The notes beneath the pieces are model-generated. The model made no database searches and was not told the origin of the DNA. It worked only from the letters and a program-made list of their open reading frames with translations. Positions 13,801-27,600 of a stretch of DNA of 64,000 nucleotides are shown piece by piece; positions within the stretch are counted from its first letter, which is position 1; each line of letters begins with the position of its first letter. The DNA is taken from NCBI GenBank assembly GCA_013350335.1, contig CM023540.1, positions 20,341,828 through 20,405,827 on the forward strand. The letters run 5' to 3'. This stretch comes from Chimonanthus salicifolius. Its lineage: Eukaryota; Streptophyta; Magnoliopsida; Laurales; Calycanthaceae. The translations under genes and the position numbers were made by a program.

Positions 13801-16800
13801 AATGTAAATGCCACTGGGAATTACTTTAGTCTTTATGTAATGCACTGAATGGGGCCATGTAAGTGGTTTCCACATAGGATTGTAATGAATCCTGACTGCC
13901 ATGCTATGCTGGAGACACCAACTTTTTGTGTTGCCTGGAGCATAGAGTTGAGCCTGAAATATCTAAAATTTGCACTTGCAACTTGTGGATGATATTAGAT
14001 CTTTTATGATGCAAGGGGTGAACAAGCTTTTAACTCTTGAGTATATTTTAAGATGCTTTGAAGTAGTTGTGTTGGAAATAAACTCAAAATGGTTTATCTG
14101 AAACTTGGTTGGTGTTAATGGAGTGAGTTGATTTGGGACCTTGTTTTCTTATTATTCTTTCGAACGTTGTTGTGAAACAGATAGGTTAGATCTGTCATTT
14201 GTCCAAGTGCAAGATTGAGAGACTCCTGTGGTCTCCTTGCTTCTCTTCTAATTGTTTCTCTATTGGCTTCTTATTATTAGCAATATTACTTTACAGATAA
14301 AAGAAATAAAAAAAATTCTTTCTCCATTTATCTTACAGTGGAGAAGAATGTTTTTGTATGTTGGAGTTAAACTCCGTTCCACCTTGGGTCCTTCTTTTAG
14401 AAGATGGAAGTTTGACATTGTGAGACAACTTGCTGGTATAGTGCGTCAAAATTGGATACAGTGTGTAAAAAATTTCTTTCTTCGATCCACCTGGGATAAG
14501 GGTTCTATGAAAGGGAGGTTAAGGCATTGTTTTAATGTTTGAAGCTGTTCATAGTTTCCATGCAAAGGTGCCTAATTGTGGAGGGATTGACTAAATGTTA
14601 CACAAAGTAAAATCCAGGTTATTGTAAACAAATTCTTGTAATGGGTTGGGAGGGGTTTTTGTGGTTTTTTGCATGTGGTAGGTTGCTTTTGGCCTGCCTT
14701 TATTTTTCTTTCTTGTATCCTTTCTTTTGTTTTTGATTAATGAAATTACCTTTCAAAAAAGAGAGGAAAATCCAGGTTATTGAAGTCTTGCTTGCTGTGA
14801 TGAAACTAGATCTTTACTTCCATTATGGAAATAAGCTTTATTCATGTGTACAATGAGGCAAATGATGCTACTGCCCCTTCAGCCAAAGTGGTTAACCATA
14901 TTCTTTGTAAATCTCTGCCAGTTACTTAGTTTGCACTCACTTTTTTCACTACCTGATGAAGTTCATGATTAATAAAAAATAAGGAGAGACTTGGTATTCC
15001 TACATGATTCATGCCCAATTTGACATGTTATGATATCAGAGTGCAGATCAGAAACATGCCTCAGATCAAGATCAAAGTTCAATGCTTAAAGTGATTTGCA
15101 ATCAGCGGGATCGGTTTAGGGACGCGCTTACGAGAAACTGAAGAGGTACAATTCTGTGTCATTTCACTCATGCAAATTAGGTGTACTCCAGTGTTCTTTT
15201 TATTTCTTATGATTCCTTTTCAATATTCAGAATTATGTATTTATCCAACTGATGTAGGAATTGAGGCAGTTGAAAGAGAAAAACAGTTCATTAATGGTAC
15301 AACTGGAAAAAACCAAAGCTGATAATGTGAAGCTTTATGGAAAGATCCGTTATGTCCAAGATTACAATCTTGAAAAGCTAGTATCCAGAGGATCAAGAAA
15401 GGTAACTTATAATTTTTTGCAAGTGACTTTACCTTTGTGTAGGGTATATTTTCCATGTTCTACTCATTCATTTGATTATTTCAGCATGTTGAAGATGTTG
15501 AAAGTGGATTCAGTTCGGATGTTGAGTCAAAGTACAAGAAGATATATGAGGATGACATAAACCCTTTTGCTGCTTTCTCGAAAAAGGTATTCATTGTGCA
15601 GCTACTCCTTTATTGTCAATTTATGTTATTAACTTTTTGTGAATGAATTTTATTAAGATTTTAAGAGCCTTTAGAGTAAATTGGTAAGTGTTCATCGTTG
15701 AAACCACAAGGTTGCAAGTTCGAGTTCCTTTGGGCATTAGATAGGCATTAAATCATAGAAAAATTGTCAAATCCGATTACGATTGCCAACCCAGATAGGT
15801 TGGATAAAAAACTCTAATGATGATGATAAAGAATTTAAATTTACAAATAACATTTCCATTTTTAAGTTGAACACAATGAGCACATCTAACTACTGAAGGA
15901 GGGTTCTCCTCATCGCAACTTATTTTCCTGCTTCAACTTGTAAACTGTGTCTTATATTGATCCAAATTATTCAATTCAGAGTAGTATTCTCAAATGTGGC
16001 AATGCAGGCTCAAAAATTTGTCAAAATTGCTTAAATCATATGCACTCTTAATCTGATTTTGTACTAATTATCTGTATATGGAGTGCATACGCTCTTGAAA
16101 TTGGTCCTGAATGAAGAACAAGGATCCTGCTGTATTTGCAACAGAGAATTCCTTGTGACCTTAAATTATGCCCCATAGACAAGATTAGGAGCAGTAATGT
16201 GGCACCATTTTTTTGGTTCCTCAGGATTTCTGTGGTGATCATTCACCAAAGGATCCTTATTAGTGAATTATATCAACATTCAATCTCCATTGAAGTTTAT
16301 CCATGGAAGCTTTAATTTTCTTTAAAAATCTGTATATTTGCTATAAGAGGCCTGTCCCTTTTTTCTATCTGAGCATAGCTTAGAGTGGTTAATTTTGAAG
16401 TGAACTTCTAGCACGGTTTTTAGAGTTCTTCCCCATCATTTCTTTGCAATAACATATGGGGTTTTGATTTGAGCACCGGTGTTTTTGATAACACTATGCA
16501 CCAATTCACAAGGTATTGAAATGTCTCGTGATTTTCTGCCAATATCTCACAATTTCTCTTAATATGTTGCAAGTCAGTGCCCGCTGTTATAAAAAACACA
16601 GGTGCCCAAATCAAAACCCTAATATACGTCCCAACAAAGTACCTAAATACACTTTGAAAAATTAAATATGAACTTCTTGTTTATATAATTTCAAATTTCC
16701 TTCACTCAACTTATTTTAATTTTCCTTAATATTGGCTTTCTTTTTAATTTTGAAATCATTAGTTTATTTTAATAACCATGATTAAAGTGTTATTTCTATA

Positions 16801-19800
16801 TAGGTGAAACCCTAGATTATGTTGGTGAGTCTGAAGAGTGTTGAGAAAGAACATTGACATTGGACAGTGGAGGAGAATATTTATCCAAAAGAAAATGATA
16901 TATGAGATGTCTTCTATTAGTGATGAAACCCAATGGCTTCAATCAAAAAGAATTAGCTTCACCTTTCACACTGTAATATGCTGGAAGTTTCTTTTATTGA
17001 TTCAGAATAGCTAAGTGTGAAGAAAAAAAATAAAAAACCATAATCACAAAAACAGATGTCATATTCTTGACTTTAAGGATCTCCTAAATTAAATTTTTTA
17101 AAAGTAGTGCTTGTGTGTGTGCACATGCGCTTGAGAGACAGAGACAGAGAGTTGTAATCACTTCATTTTATGCTGCAGTGAAAATAAATGAGATCACTCA
17201 GGGGCCGCTTGTATGTGCTAAAGTGGGTGTGGGCTGTGATACCAAGCACCTGAAAGTAGCAACATTTCCATGGACACTTCATTTTTATGCCTAACTCCAT
17301 GTCCCAGCCATATCCATGTTTTTCAGGCATCATGGGCTGTGGTAAAATGATTTGCCTTGTGAAATTCTATTTGCCCTGTTTGGCTGCGACTTTGGTAGAG
17401 AACATGGAACCAGTGTCTCCAGTTGGCTATCAAAATCCCTACCAAATGATAGGAAATTAGTGTTCTCCCCTACTTCCTATCATCACAGCCTCAACCTTTC
17501 TTCGCTCACTGCCACCAGTGTCTCCAATATCACTCTCGTAGTGAGAGGTGGGGTTTCTAAGCTTCTTGGTTAATATTACAAATGAATATGCTTCCTTTTC
17601 AGTCTTTTTTGTCTCGCTTTTTGTTCCATAGGTCTTCTATCATGCTGCTGTAGTTTGGAAATTTGAACATGAGAGAATTATGTAATTTGATTCAGGAAAG
17701 GGATCAAAGGTATAAGGAACTGGGGATTAGAGATAAGATCACCCTCCGCAGTGGCCGCTTCTTTCTTGGCAACAAGTATGTTTCCACACTGTTGCGTTTA
17801 CATGAATAGAATATTTGATATCAACAAATGTCATAGGATGATTTTTCTCCTTCCCTGATTAAGCAACTAATAGTTTAACAAGATATTTTTAGATCTATTA
17901 CATTGTTTGGTGGATTCATTACATGCATACACAAAGGTTGGTGCCATGCCACTGAGATGAATTTTGTCATGTATGGGCTGGAATGCTGGATATCCTTTCA
18001 CATCCTCTGCCATCTCACTGTTGCAACTGAATTAGTAATAGACAAAAGAATGCAACTTTCAAATAACCTTCTAGGTTCATACTAACTATATGTTTTATAA
18101 TGAAATCTTCAAGAAGGTTTAGTGTGTAATTCTTCTGTTGTTAACCTCTCTTTTTAACTTTCTGAGCAGTTCACCTTCTCTTTTATTATAATATGTTCTT
18201 CAATTTTCTATATTGAGGAAAACAGTGATACTTTCATTAAATATACAAAGAAATGGGAGCGGCATCTGAGATGCATGCCACAATACAAAATGTATATTTC
18301 AAACTATACAGTTAAAATGATGAACTAATCCTGGGAGAAGTCCAAAAACATGCTGCTCCTTGAGATCCCATTCTTAGCCAAAAAAAAAAAAAAATCTGCA
18401 ATGCCATTCATTGGTCACCCGACATGAACAAACATGACATCAAATTCCCTCTTGAACTCCTTAAACTTCTGAATAAAACCTAAAGTCTCCAAGGTGTTTC
18501 TTTCTACCTTCTGCCCAGTGAATAGTGTTCAGTCTCCAAGAAAGCTAGGACCTCCCCCTCATAGTTGAGGAAGATCTCACCAAAGCCTACAGGCCGTAGC
18601 TTCTGTCTTGCCACTCTGTCAATGTAATAAGATGAACATTTTCTAACTGTATTTTTTTGGAAAGGATGTAGCTGCATGTGTATTAAGAAAGTCAATAAGA
18701 TTTTTTTTTTTAAAGAAAATGATATTGAAGTATGGAACTTGTATTCTGCATTCACTTCTACACCTTTATGTGTCTACACCATGCCTTTTTTTTTTTGAGT
18801 GGTAACAAAGAAGAATCCATTAAAAATAAGAATATGATACAAGAGAAAAAACTGTCCAAGGGCAGGTCTAAAAGGGATAGACCTCCCCACAAAAGAAAAA
18901 AGAAAGAAATACCAAAAAAATCCCAACAATACAACATCCTGAAACCCTGATGAAGACCCAAACAAACTCAAAGAAAAAAGACCCTGGAGTCTGAGTTGTT
19001 GACTCCCAATTTAGCTAAGAAATCCACAACCCCATTTGCTGTGTGACTCACTTAGGTAAAAGAAACATCCATTCCTGAAGGTAGGTTTCTAATCTTCATG
19101 GCAATGGTAATGAACTTCCACGGGGGACGTTTCAGTCCCTTGACCCATTTAATTGCGTTTGTCGAGTCGCATTCTATGACTAGTGGACCATGCCAGAAGA
19201 CTTTCTAGATGGACAACTGACGCAGGACAAACTATAGGGTGACCCTAAATGCCTAAATTTAAATAAAAATAATGCATCCTAAAATCTAATATGACTGAAA
19301 TTAATTAATCAATTAATAACGGCAGCAAGAAAAGGTGTAGAACATCAGTAAAAGGGTTAAGAAGAGGGTTGTACAGGTCTAAGATACAAATCTAAATGTA
19401 GTAGTAGATTTGATAGGTCTAGGACAGAATTGGGACTGGTCTTGGGGCTGTTTTGGGATAGATCTGGTGCTGAACTGGGGGATTGTTTCTGGGACAGATT
19501 TAGGACATGTTTTGGAGCTGTTTCTGGGACAATAATTCAAGGAGAAGAAAAGGAAAGGAGAGAGGAAGAGAGATAAAGAGATAGAAGTAGAAGAAGAATA
19601 CCTGAAGATGGAAAGTAGGTAGCCTCACGCTACGCTTCACCCCAAAAGGGCCTCACGCCAAAGGGAATCACTCCCAAATTATTTTCATCGTACAAGAAGT
19701 GGTAGAAAACTTCAATTTCATTCATCATTAAGTGCTAATCCCGTATGGAGGGGTTACATCACATATATAATGACTTAAAACATGAAAAGACCAAAACACC

Positions 19801-21776
19801 CTCAAATATATAAATACCAAACTACCTCCAATGATTAGAAAGCCCTAACTACATGTAAAATCACTAAAGTTTCCCAAACAAAACTAACTATTGGACTAAA
19901 CAAATAAATGAAAGAAAAAATACAATCATTAAAAGATGGAAATTCTAAATCTAAATATGGAAACTTGCTAAATATGGAAATTCGTGTGGTGCTCTGCATC
20001 AACAATGCTCTCTTAATACTGAGTAGTTTTGCCTCATTTGAGTCCCTAATCCCCGGCTTTCCTCTAGCAACCCCATCAACATTAAATTTCATAACACCAT
20101 ATGGGGGGGGGGGGGGGGGGGGGGGCGGCGTTACCCTTGTCATCAATTTTCTATTTGCTCCACTCATACAACCCTCCCATGAAGACAAGAAATCCGTAGG
20201 TTTAAGTCCCTTAAAGTTCTCCATTGGGAACTATACGGATTATGCCTTGTTCGATGTGATCGACATGGATATGTGCGACTTGATACTTGGACGCCCTTGG
20301 CAATTTGATATTCGTGCCTTACATGTCGGCCACTCCAACACCTACACCTTCAAGAAGAAGGGTTTGACATTTGTTCTTGTCTCTTCCACGCTTACTGCAT
20401 TATATGCTTCGTCTTCTGTCAGCCCGGTTCCTGATGCCAGAGTTGATGTAGATGAGTGCGACCCCGATGAAAAACTAAGACTTGGGGGACTGATGTAGGA
20501 CACGGGAGATACATCTCTCTTAGGATTTACTATTTTCGCATTATTTTTAATTTAGAATTCTTGCGTCATAAGGAAGCTAGGTCGATGGCTTTCTATTTGA
20601 TTTAGGAGTCCTTTTCTATTTTGAGTTTCTAGTATTCTTATAAATAGTTGTAGATGTAAGAGAGGGATTTACCCCTTTTCGAATATTATGAATTGAGTAA
20701 GAAGAATACCAATTAGATTCTGTTTTTCCCCTCTTTCTCTGCCCGAGTTGCAGACGATTTTGTGTTTTCCTATCCATGTTGCATGCTCCTCGACATCGTT
20801 GACTCTAGGCTTCATCCCAGAAGAGATATCCCCGTGTCATTACTGCATTGTGGGCTTTACCCCAAGAGAATCCGGATCGCTGCAGTTTCCGCCTCCAAGA
20901 TCCGTCCCTTTTCGCCATCTGCTGCGAGGACTCCCCCATCACAATATACCCAAGGTATTGTCGGACAACTTAGCCTTCCTTCTTTCCTCCATCTTCTTCT
21001 CCTTCCTTCCTTTTTCAATTTCTCTCGATCTCCTCTCTGTTTCCCTCCTTCCGCCACTACCCACTTCCGCCGCAACCTCTGTCTACCGCCTTTTCTTTCT
21101 ATCCTTTTCATCACCCGTGCCTAAACCCTAATTCAATTCCTCTCCTTTAAAGCCCCCACATGCCAAAAGCCTTCCCTTTTAGTCACAACTCACGTGTGAA
21201 TCAATTCATGTGTGTGACTCGATATTTGTCGGAATTGACTTAATTTGATTTTATCCCCCGCTTCAGCTACATTAAGTGGATCAGAGCCAAGTTCTCTGCT
21301 GCCCAAAGACGATCCCCGCTTCTAGTCGGTGATCTGAAAAAAAAAAAAAATTCTGATGGCATCCAACAACAATCAGTTTTTCACCACCTCTCAGCTTGAT
21401 ACATTTAAAGCTGAGATGAAAGCGGAGTTGAAAGAATTGTTCGCAGAGTTCCGCGCAATCATGATTACATACCTCGCTGGTAGAGACGCTGCCAAGAAAC
21501 AAAAAGAAGAGCCACCACATCGGGAAGATTGGGATGATGAGGATGTCGAGCAACTAGTTTTCAACACTCACCCACCCACCCAATCCCAAGTGGGGAATAA
21601 AAATCAAATCAAGTCAACCCGATGGTTATCGGGTCACACACTTAAACCCCTTCACACATGTGGAGGATAACTGAAAGAGGGGTTTCTTTGGCAAGTGGGA
21701 ATTAAGTTAGGGCTCAGCTTAGGGTAAATACGAATGGGATTCGAAGGGTGAAAGAAAGAAAAGGAAAAGAAGAAAC

Positions 21777-21819
<43 letters not shown>

Positions 21820-24596
21820 AGAGGGGGGGGGGGGGGGGGGGGCGGCGCGGCAGGTTACCCTTGTCATCAGTTTTCTATTTGCTTTACTCATACAACCCTC
21901 TCATGAAGACAAGAAATCCGTAGGTTAAAGTCCTTCTCCAAAAGAAGCCATGTACAAAGCCTCCATTTAGCCGGCTGGAAGAGGTTGGAATCCTCACTAG
22001 ACTTTCTTTAAAAAATTCTCTTATTTCTCTCTTTCCACAAGGTCCAACGGATTGCAACAGGAACAGTATTCTAGGCCGCCTTCTTCCTAGAGCTAAGTCT
22101 CTACAACACCCACGACTCCACAACCCCAACACAACTTTCCCAAAACACCCAAGCAACATCAAAGAGACTTGCAAAGTTTAACCAGAGGTTCCTAGCAACA
22201 TGACAACTAACAAAGAGATGATCAATATCCTCCTAGGGTGAACGCACATGGGGCAACTAAGATCCTCATCAAATCCCTTCTTTTAAGATTCAATCTAGGT
22301 AAGGATCTTACCTTTCAATGCACACCACACAAAGGCTTGGACTCTCGAGGGGGCCAACCCAATCCATGCTATTCTAGGTGTTGTATCTACATTGTTTTGT
22401 TGCCCCAAGAATAATTCAACCATTGACTTTTCTGGAAATCCTCTTTTGTATAGGAGATATGGAACTCCTCCTAACTGGGTTAAGAGGTCCACCTAGCTCC
22501 TAGTCTCGAATGATCTAAGTTCCCTTCTGAAGTCTAGAATCCAATAAATGTTGGTCCCCTCAAACTGACAGCAATCCTGAACTAGGGCATTCTTGTTTCT
22601 AGATATTCTGTATAATCTAGGAAGCCTCTCCTTAAGAGTGTTGTCACCCAACCAAAGATCAGTCCAGAAAAAAAGTTCTATCACCTCTCCCCACCTACCT
22701 CCTAATGTTGCCTCTAAACAGCCTACCACAAGTTGATCTTCCTTGACGAAGTCTCCACCAAGCCTTAACAATTGGTGAACCAAATTTTTCAACTGTTGTC
22801 ACTTAATGTCCATCCACTACTATCTTCCAAGCCATGCCAAGTACTCAACACCCAAACCCATGCCTATTCAGAGGTCTGAGGTCCAAATGTGAAAATTCTA
22901 CAGTTGTCAAGATGCAAGGCAGAAGGCAAAGACTGCACCGTTAAGGTGCCATTGTGTTCTGGATAGGGGTGGCAATTTTGTACTTGTCATGTGAACCTAC
23001 CTCACCCGACCCAAAAAGACCGGATTTGGGTGCATTTTAAAAATAAATATATATTAAATTTGGATTGTTTTGTCTAGAGAGAACGAATTGTAATTAATTA
23101 ATTATTTTTTTACCTATTAATTTTAGCCATATACCCCACATTTGTTAAAAAAATCTGTCTATTGCCTCAATTTTCCATAGCCCAATGAGATTACATGTAA
23201 GAGAAGTCCTCCTCTCTTTCATTTTCTATTAAAAATATTTTTCCTCACATTTTTAGATTTTTTTATAGAAGTTCGAGTCGTGTTGGGTTAGGTCAATAAT
23301 TAAAAAATTGGGGTTGGATCAAATACAAAATCTGACCCGAATCCAACTTGACCTAATCCATTGCCACCCCTAGTTTTGGAGTCTAGGCACATGGTACACG
23401 CCTTAGCACAGCATAATTTTGCTAGGCACACTTATTAAATATCTTATAGGTAGTGTTTATCCAGTAGTTTGTCTTTATCACATCAATCGTGACAAAATAC
23501 AATTTTTTTTTTTTTAAACAACTAAATGCATGGGCAATTGAACTTCTATACATATTAAAATTTATTTATTAAATATGAAGGCAAGTATATTTAGATATCT
23601 ATTTGCAGTTTGTAATTATCTATTACTAGGTAAGAACTGATATTAAGTAGGATATCTATTATTATTACATATAAAACTAAATAAAGGATTATTGTAGAAC
23701 TTCTTCTAAGAAAACTAAAATTAAATTAAGCTGAGCCTGCCTAGGCAAGCACAAAATGGATTTGGAGCTTAGGTGAGAACCTCTGTACAAATAAGCCGCA
23801 CCTTCGACTAGTATGGAAAAACAAAGGCTATCCTAGATTTAAGCATTTCTTAAAGGAATCTTCTTTGATAACATGATTAAAGGATTTACTTGAATAACAA
23901 GGGAAAGTATGATATGCTCATCCAGCAGCTCACCTCTTCAATAGGTTGCAGATGATGAGAATTGCATATATGTTAACACTCGGTCTATGTGGAACCCAAT
24001 TTGAAAAATATTCATGCAGAACTTGCTTTGTAGTAAAAATTATATATTTCGGTGTTCAAATCAAACTAATTATATCGACTCTCTAACCACTAGCTACCAT
24101 CTTATTGTCGCCGCGAAAGGTGGTCAAATTTATGTATAAACAAGAAGATTTCGAATGGCTACCACAATCTAGTGGAGGACGTGAAAAAACACATTAAAAA
24201 TTGGCAGATAGTAAGCATGCCTACCTATGTTGCAGTATTTGCCCTCTTGATAGAAACCGACACTGTGTTCTTGAATCTTCTTATAACCTTTGAGGCAGCA
24301 GTTGGGCCTTGGGATTGGAATACTTTGAAGACTTACATCTGTTATCAAAATATGGTGGAGATCTAAGAAGCACCGATACGGGTACGCTTATCGGATACGA
24401 CACGTATCCGATACGGAGATACGGAAAATTTTGAAAAATTAGGATATGGATGCGGCGGGATACGCCGAATTAAAAAATTATATATATATATATATATATA
24501 TCAACAAAATAAATTCATACATTTACAAAAAATATCATAAATTCTACTATGAGATAAAAATTATTAGAAAATTATATTTTTATATTTATAATGAAT

Positions 24597-24647
<51 letters not shown>

Positions 24648-27600
24648 CAAAAGATATATATTATAAAGATTAGACTATTAGCAATTTAGTATTATGAAAA
24701 AATATATATAATATGTTTAAAAAATATTTACAATATTACAATATATAATATGTGAATGATTATTGAGGTTAAAAAAATAATACTGAAAAGATATATTTTT
24801 TCCCCTTTTCTCCCATGCTGTCGTATCCTGTGTTGTCCCGCCGTGTCCCTCCGTGTTTGCTGCCGTATCCGTATTTAAAAATGTTTTATTTAATTGGATA
24901 CGTATCCGAAATGTAACCGAGCCCGTATACATGTCGGAAACGTACCTGACATAGATATTCGAATGGTTTCGGAATATCCGTGCTTCATAGGTGGAGATCT
25001 TACTCAACGCCCTCATTCTCGGAGAGAGGTGGGGGTCTTGGTGTTCTCTGTCATTAAAATAAGGCAAGAGATCCCTTTGGGGAAAAGTTGTTGAAGCAAA
25101 TATAGGGAAAGTAAAAAAGCTTAGGAAGCAAGGATACTAAAGAGAACAGAAGTCTTCTATTGGATAAGCATTTAGAGGTTAATCATCATCTTCGTCTTGA
25201 AAGTCTGTCTCATCTATCTCAAGTTGGATGAGCATCTATTTTTCCATCTATTTTAATGGCTTGATAATGAGAATATTGTACTAGGGAGTTTAAGATAGTG
25301 GTATAGGTTTTTTGCGGGGATGGGAGCAAATAGATTGTGGGAACATTGCATTCAAGATTGATCCCCTAAAATTCACAATTGCATACTATCAAACCCGGCA
25401 AAAGAAAAGGTTAAGTGTATAGTTTTAGAAAAGCAATTAAAATTGTGTTATACCCGCATTTTAAGGCATTTTAAGGGGTTCTTCAAGGACACTCAATTTT
25501 TCAATATTTAGAGAGGTCATTAAGGGAAATGAAATTTCATATGGGTATAGAAGCTAAAAATCGTAGAAAATGTTATGAAATTGGTTGGGAAAAAAGAAAA
25601 AGAAAAAAAAGGAACTGCCTATCTGCAAACTTTTGAATCCTAGCAACTGTATGATTTGTGGGGAGGTATTTTCTTATCTTCTTCTATGCTTGCTTTTTAC
25701 TTCTACTTTCATCGTCTTTTTTTTCCTCACCTTGGTTGAAACCTAATCAAACCCATCTCCCCTTATGTCTATTTGGTTTTCTTCCCCTCTTTCCTCATCC
25801 CCTCAAGAGGCCATGCCCATTGCACCCACCCCTACCCCAATACACTCGTTTTTCTTGTTCTTTTTCCATCTCTATACCTTCTTGCTATTCCTTCTTTCCC
25901 TCCCTTTTCTACTCAGTCTAGCCTGAACCAAACCCTTCCCTTGCACCATGACTACTACAAAACATCATTCTCCTTATCTTTCTACTCTAAAATCATTTTT
26001 CTTCTTTTGAAAAGGTTAAAGATTCATGAAGAGAAGTGAATTTGTCAAATCTGTTCTGCTAACTGTTCTTGTTTGTCCCCTAGAGTTGAATGTTCAAAGT
26101 GTTCCAATTGTTTCAATTTTTGGTTCTAGAAAAGACAACATGAAAAATAAGAAATTCAAAATAGTGGTTTTTTTCTTCTTCTTCTTTTACCCTTTCTATT
26201 TGTGTCAATGCCAATTCCTAGTTCTAATACTGGCAATTACATAGGTAATTACAGATTTAGACAAATACTTGGTTTGACATGGATAATTAATTACCTGGTA
26301 GTTACAGGATATTATAAGCTATCTTTATCTACCATAATTCCCAAGGCTTGCTTCTGCACTTTCAAGAACACGAGAATTGAAAAAGACCACACAGGTGCCA
26401 TCTCTCACCTCATGAACAACGAAAGCACCATCTCTTAACGACTCCACCTATATCATCCAAAGTCGAATACCAAACACCTCTCTCCCTCCCCAAGCAAGCA
26501 GCAAGTAGTTTCAACTACTCAATACCCACCAAACTCATTGTGTCCAAAAGAGAAAGGGAGGATGAGAAAGAGCAAGAGAAATACAAGAGAGGATGCATGA
26601 GGGTAGATGACAATGGAAGACGCATGTTTCAGTTCTGGCTGAAACAACCTTCATTTTGGTCAAATTGTATTAGTCTGGGTCAGGGTGGATAGAAAGGCGA
26701 AAAAGAACTTTCCCTGATCCCTCCTGTTTTGCCTATCAGAATTTAATGATCTAATAACTGGGGAAGGAAGAGTGTGGACCGCTAAGAGTGTGGACCACTA
26801 TTTTACCTTTTTAAAATAGGTTTTCTCATGATTTTTCATTTTTTAACCTGTAATGTGTATACATATAAATTAAACACTAAAATAATATTACATTAATGGG
26901 TTTGACCTAGTGTTGATTTTGTGACTCGTTTACGCCTGGGTCTTCAAGTTGATCTGTTCTTGATGAGAAATTTTTCACTCTACTTGATGGTAACCGAGTC
27001 AAATCTTTGAGTTTTTGGCCTATTCTATGGAAGCCTTTGACATATAAGCTTATGACATTTTGGATTAAAGTCATTTTGCTCTTAAAAAATGGATATGCTC
27101 AAATTTGACTCCCAGGATTGTATTTCTTTAATGATGAAAGTAAGTAAAAATGCTTTTGCTACCATCTTAATGATTTGGGAGTTTAACCTCATGCTAATGT
27201 TCAAATTCAGTAAAACTTCTAATGTGACAATTTCATGCCTAGTACACCAGTGGCATTTGGTGGTCTAATTTCCATTTTACTTAAGCTACTCATTTGCTGC
27301 AAAATATAATTAAAGCAATTAGAACTCTAGAAATTCTTTGTCTCAACATGTATCTTATCATGTAATATCAGAGAGTTCATGCTTATGTCTATCATTTCAG
27401 TACCTAGTCTGAGGTGTATGTTAATCTCTCCATGTTTCTCTGTCCCAGTCTCATATGATGGTGGATGAGTTGTTTCATATGGCTTTATAGTAACAGGGTT
27501 GACTACCTTCTGCAGATATGCTCGTGCATTTATTTTCTTCTATTCCATCGGGCTACATCTTCTTGTATTCACTTGTCTATACAAGATGTCATCTTTGAGC

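Larger units (their letters stand above)
18786..22860 (-). mobile_element. L1-like LINE broken by LTR-element insertions
   Basis: Minus-strand pieces in order: zf-RVT region around 22860-22295 ('LFFWTDLWLGDNTLKERLPRL', 'PSRVQAFVWCALKGKILT'), the linker before RNase H at about 21935-21843, RNase H N-terminal half at 20210-19999 ('MKFNVDGVARGKPG', 'NEAKLLSIKRALLM'), RNase H C-terminal half at 19217-18990, then 3' UTR and A-tail (poly-T 18786-18796, then 'tgagtggtaac'). The parts are separated by a solo LTR (19218-19998) and a rearranged gypsy fragment (about 20211-21840). Short 'ccatgcct' at both ends may be a target duplication but is too short to be sure. Confidence 0.8.

Noticed and set aside
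19908..20498. Plus-strand 196-residue open frame with polyglycine
   Set aside because: It starts in LINE antisense sequence, crosses the poly-G run and ends in gypsy protease; it is a chimera of two elements, not a gene.
20748..21131. Two overlapping proline/serine-rich frames of 120-127 residues
   Set aside because: They lie within the probable gypsy LTR leader region, a CT-rich stretch; no family resemblance.
25658..26438. Hydrophobic and proline-rich frames as a small membrane-protein gene
   Set aside because: Pyrimidine-rich intron sequence; the overlapping frames have no conserved motif or splice support.
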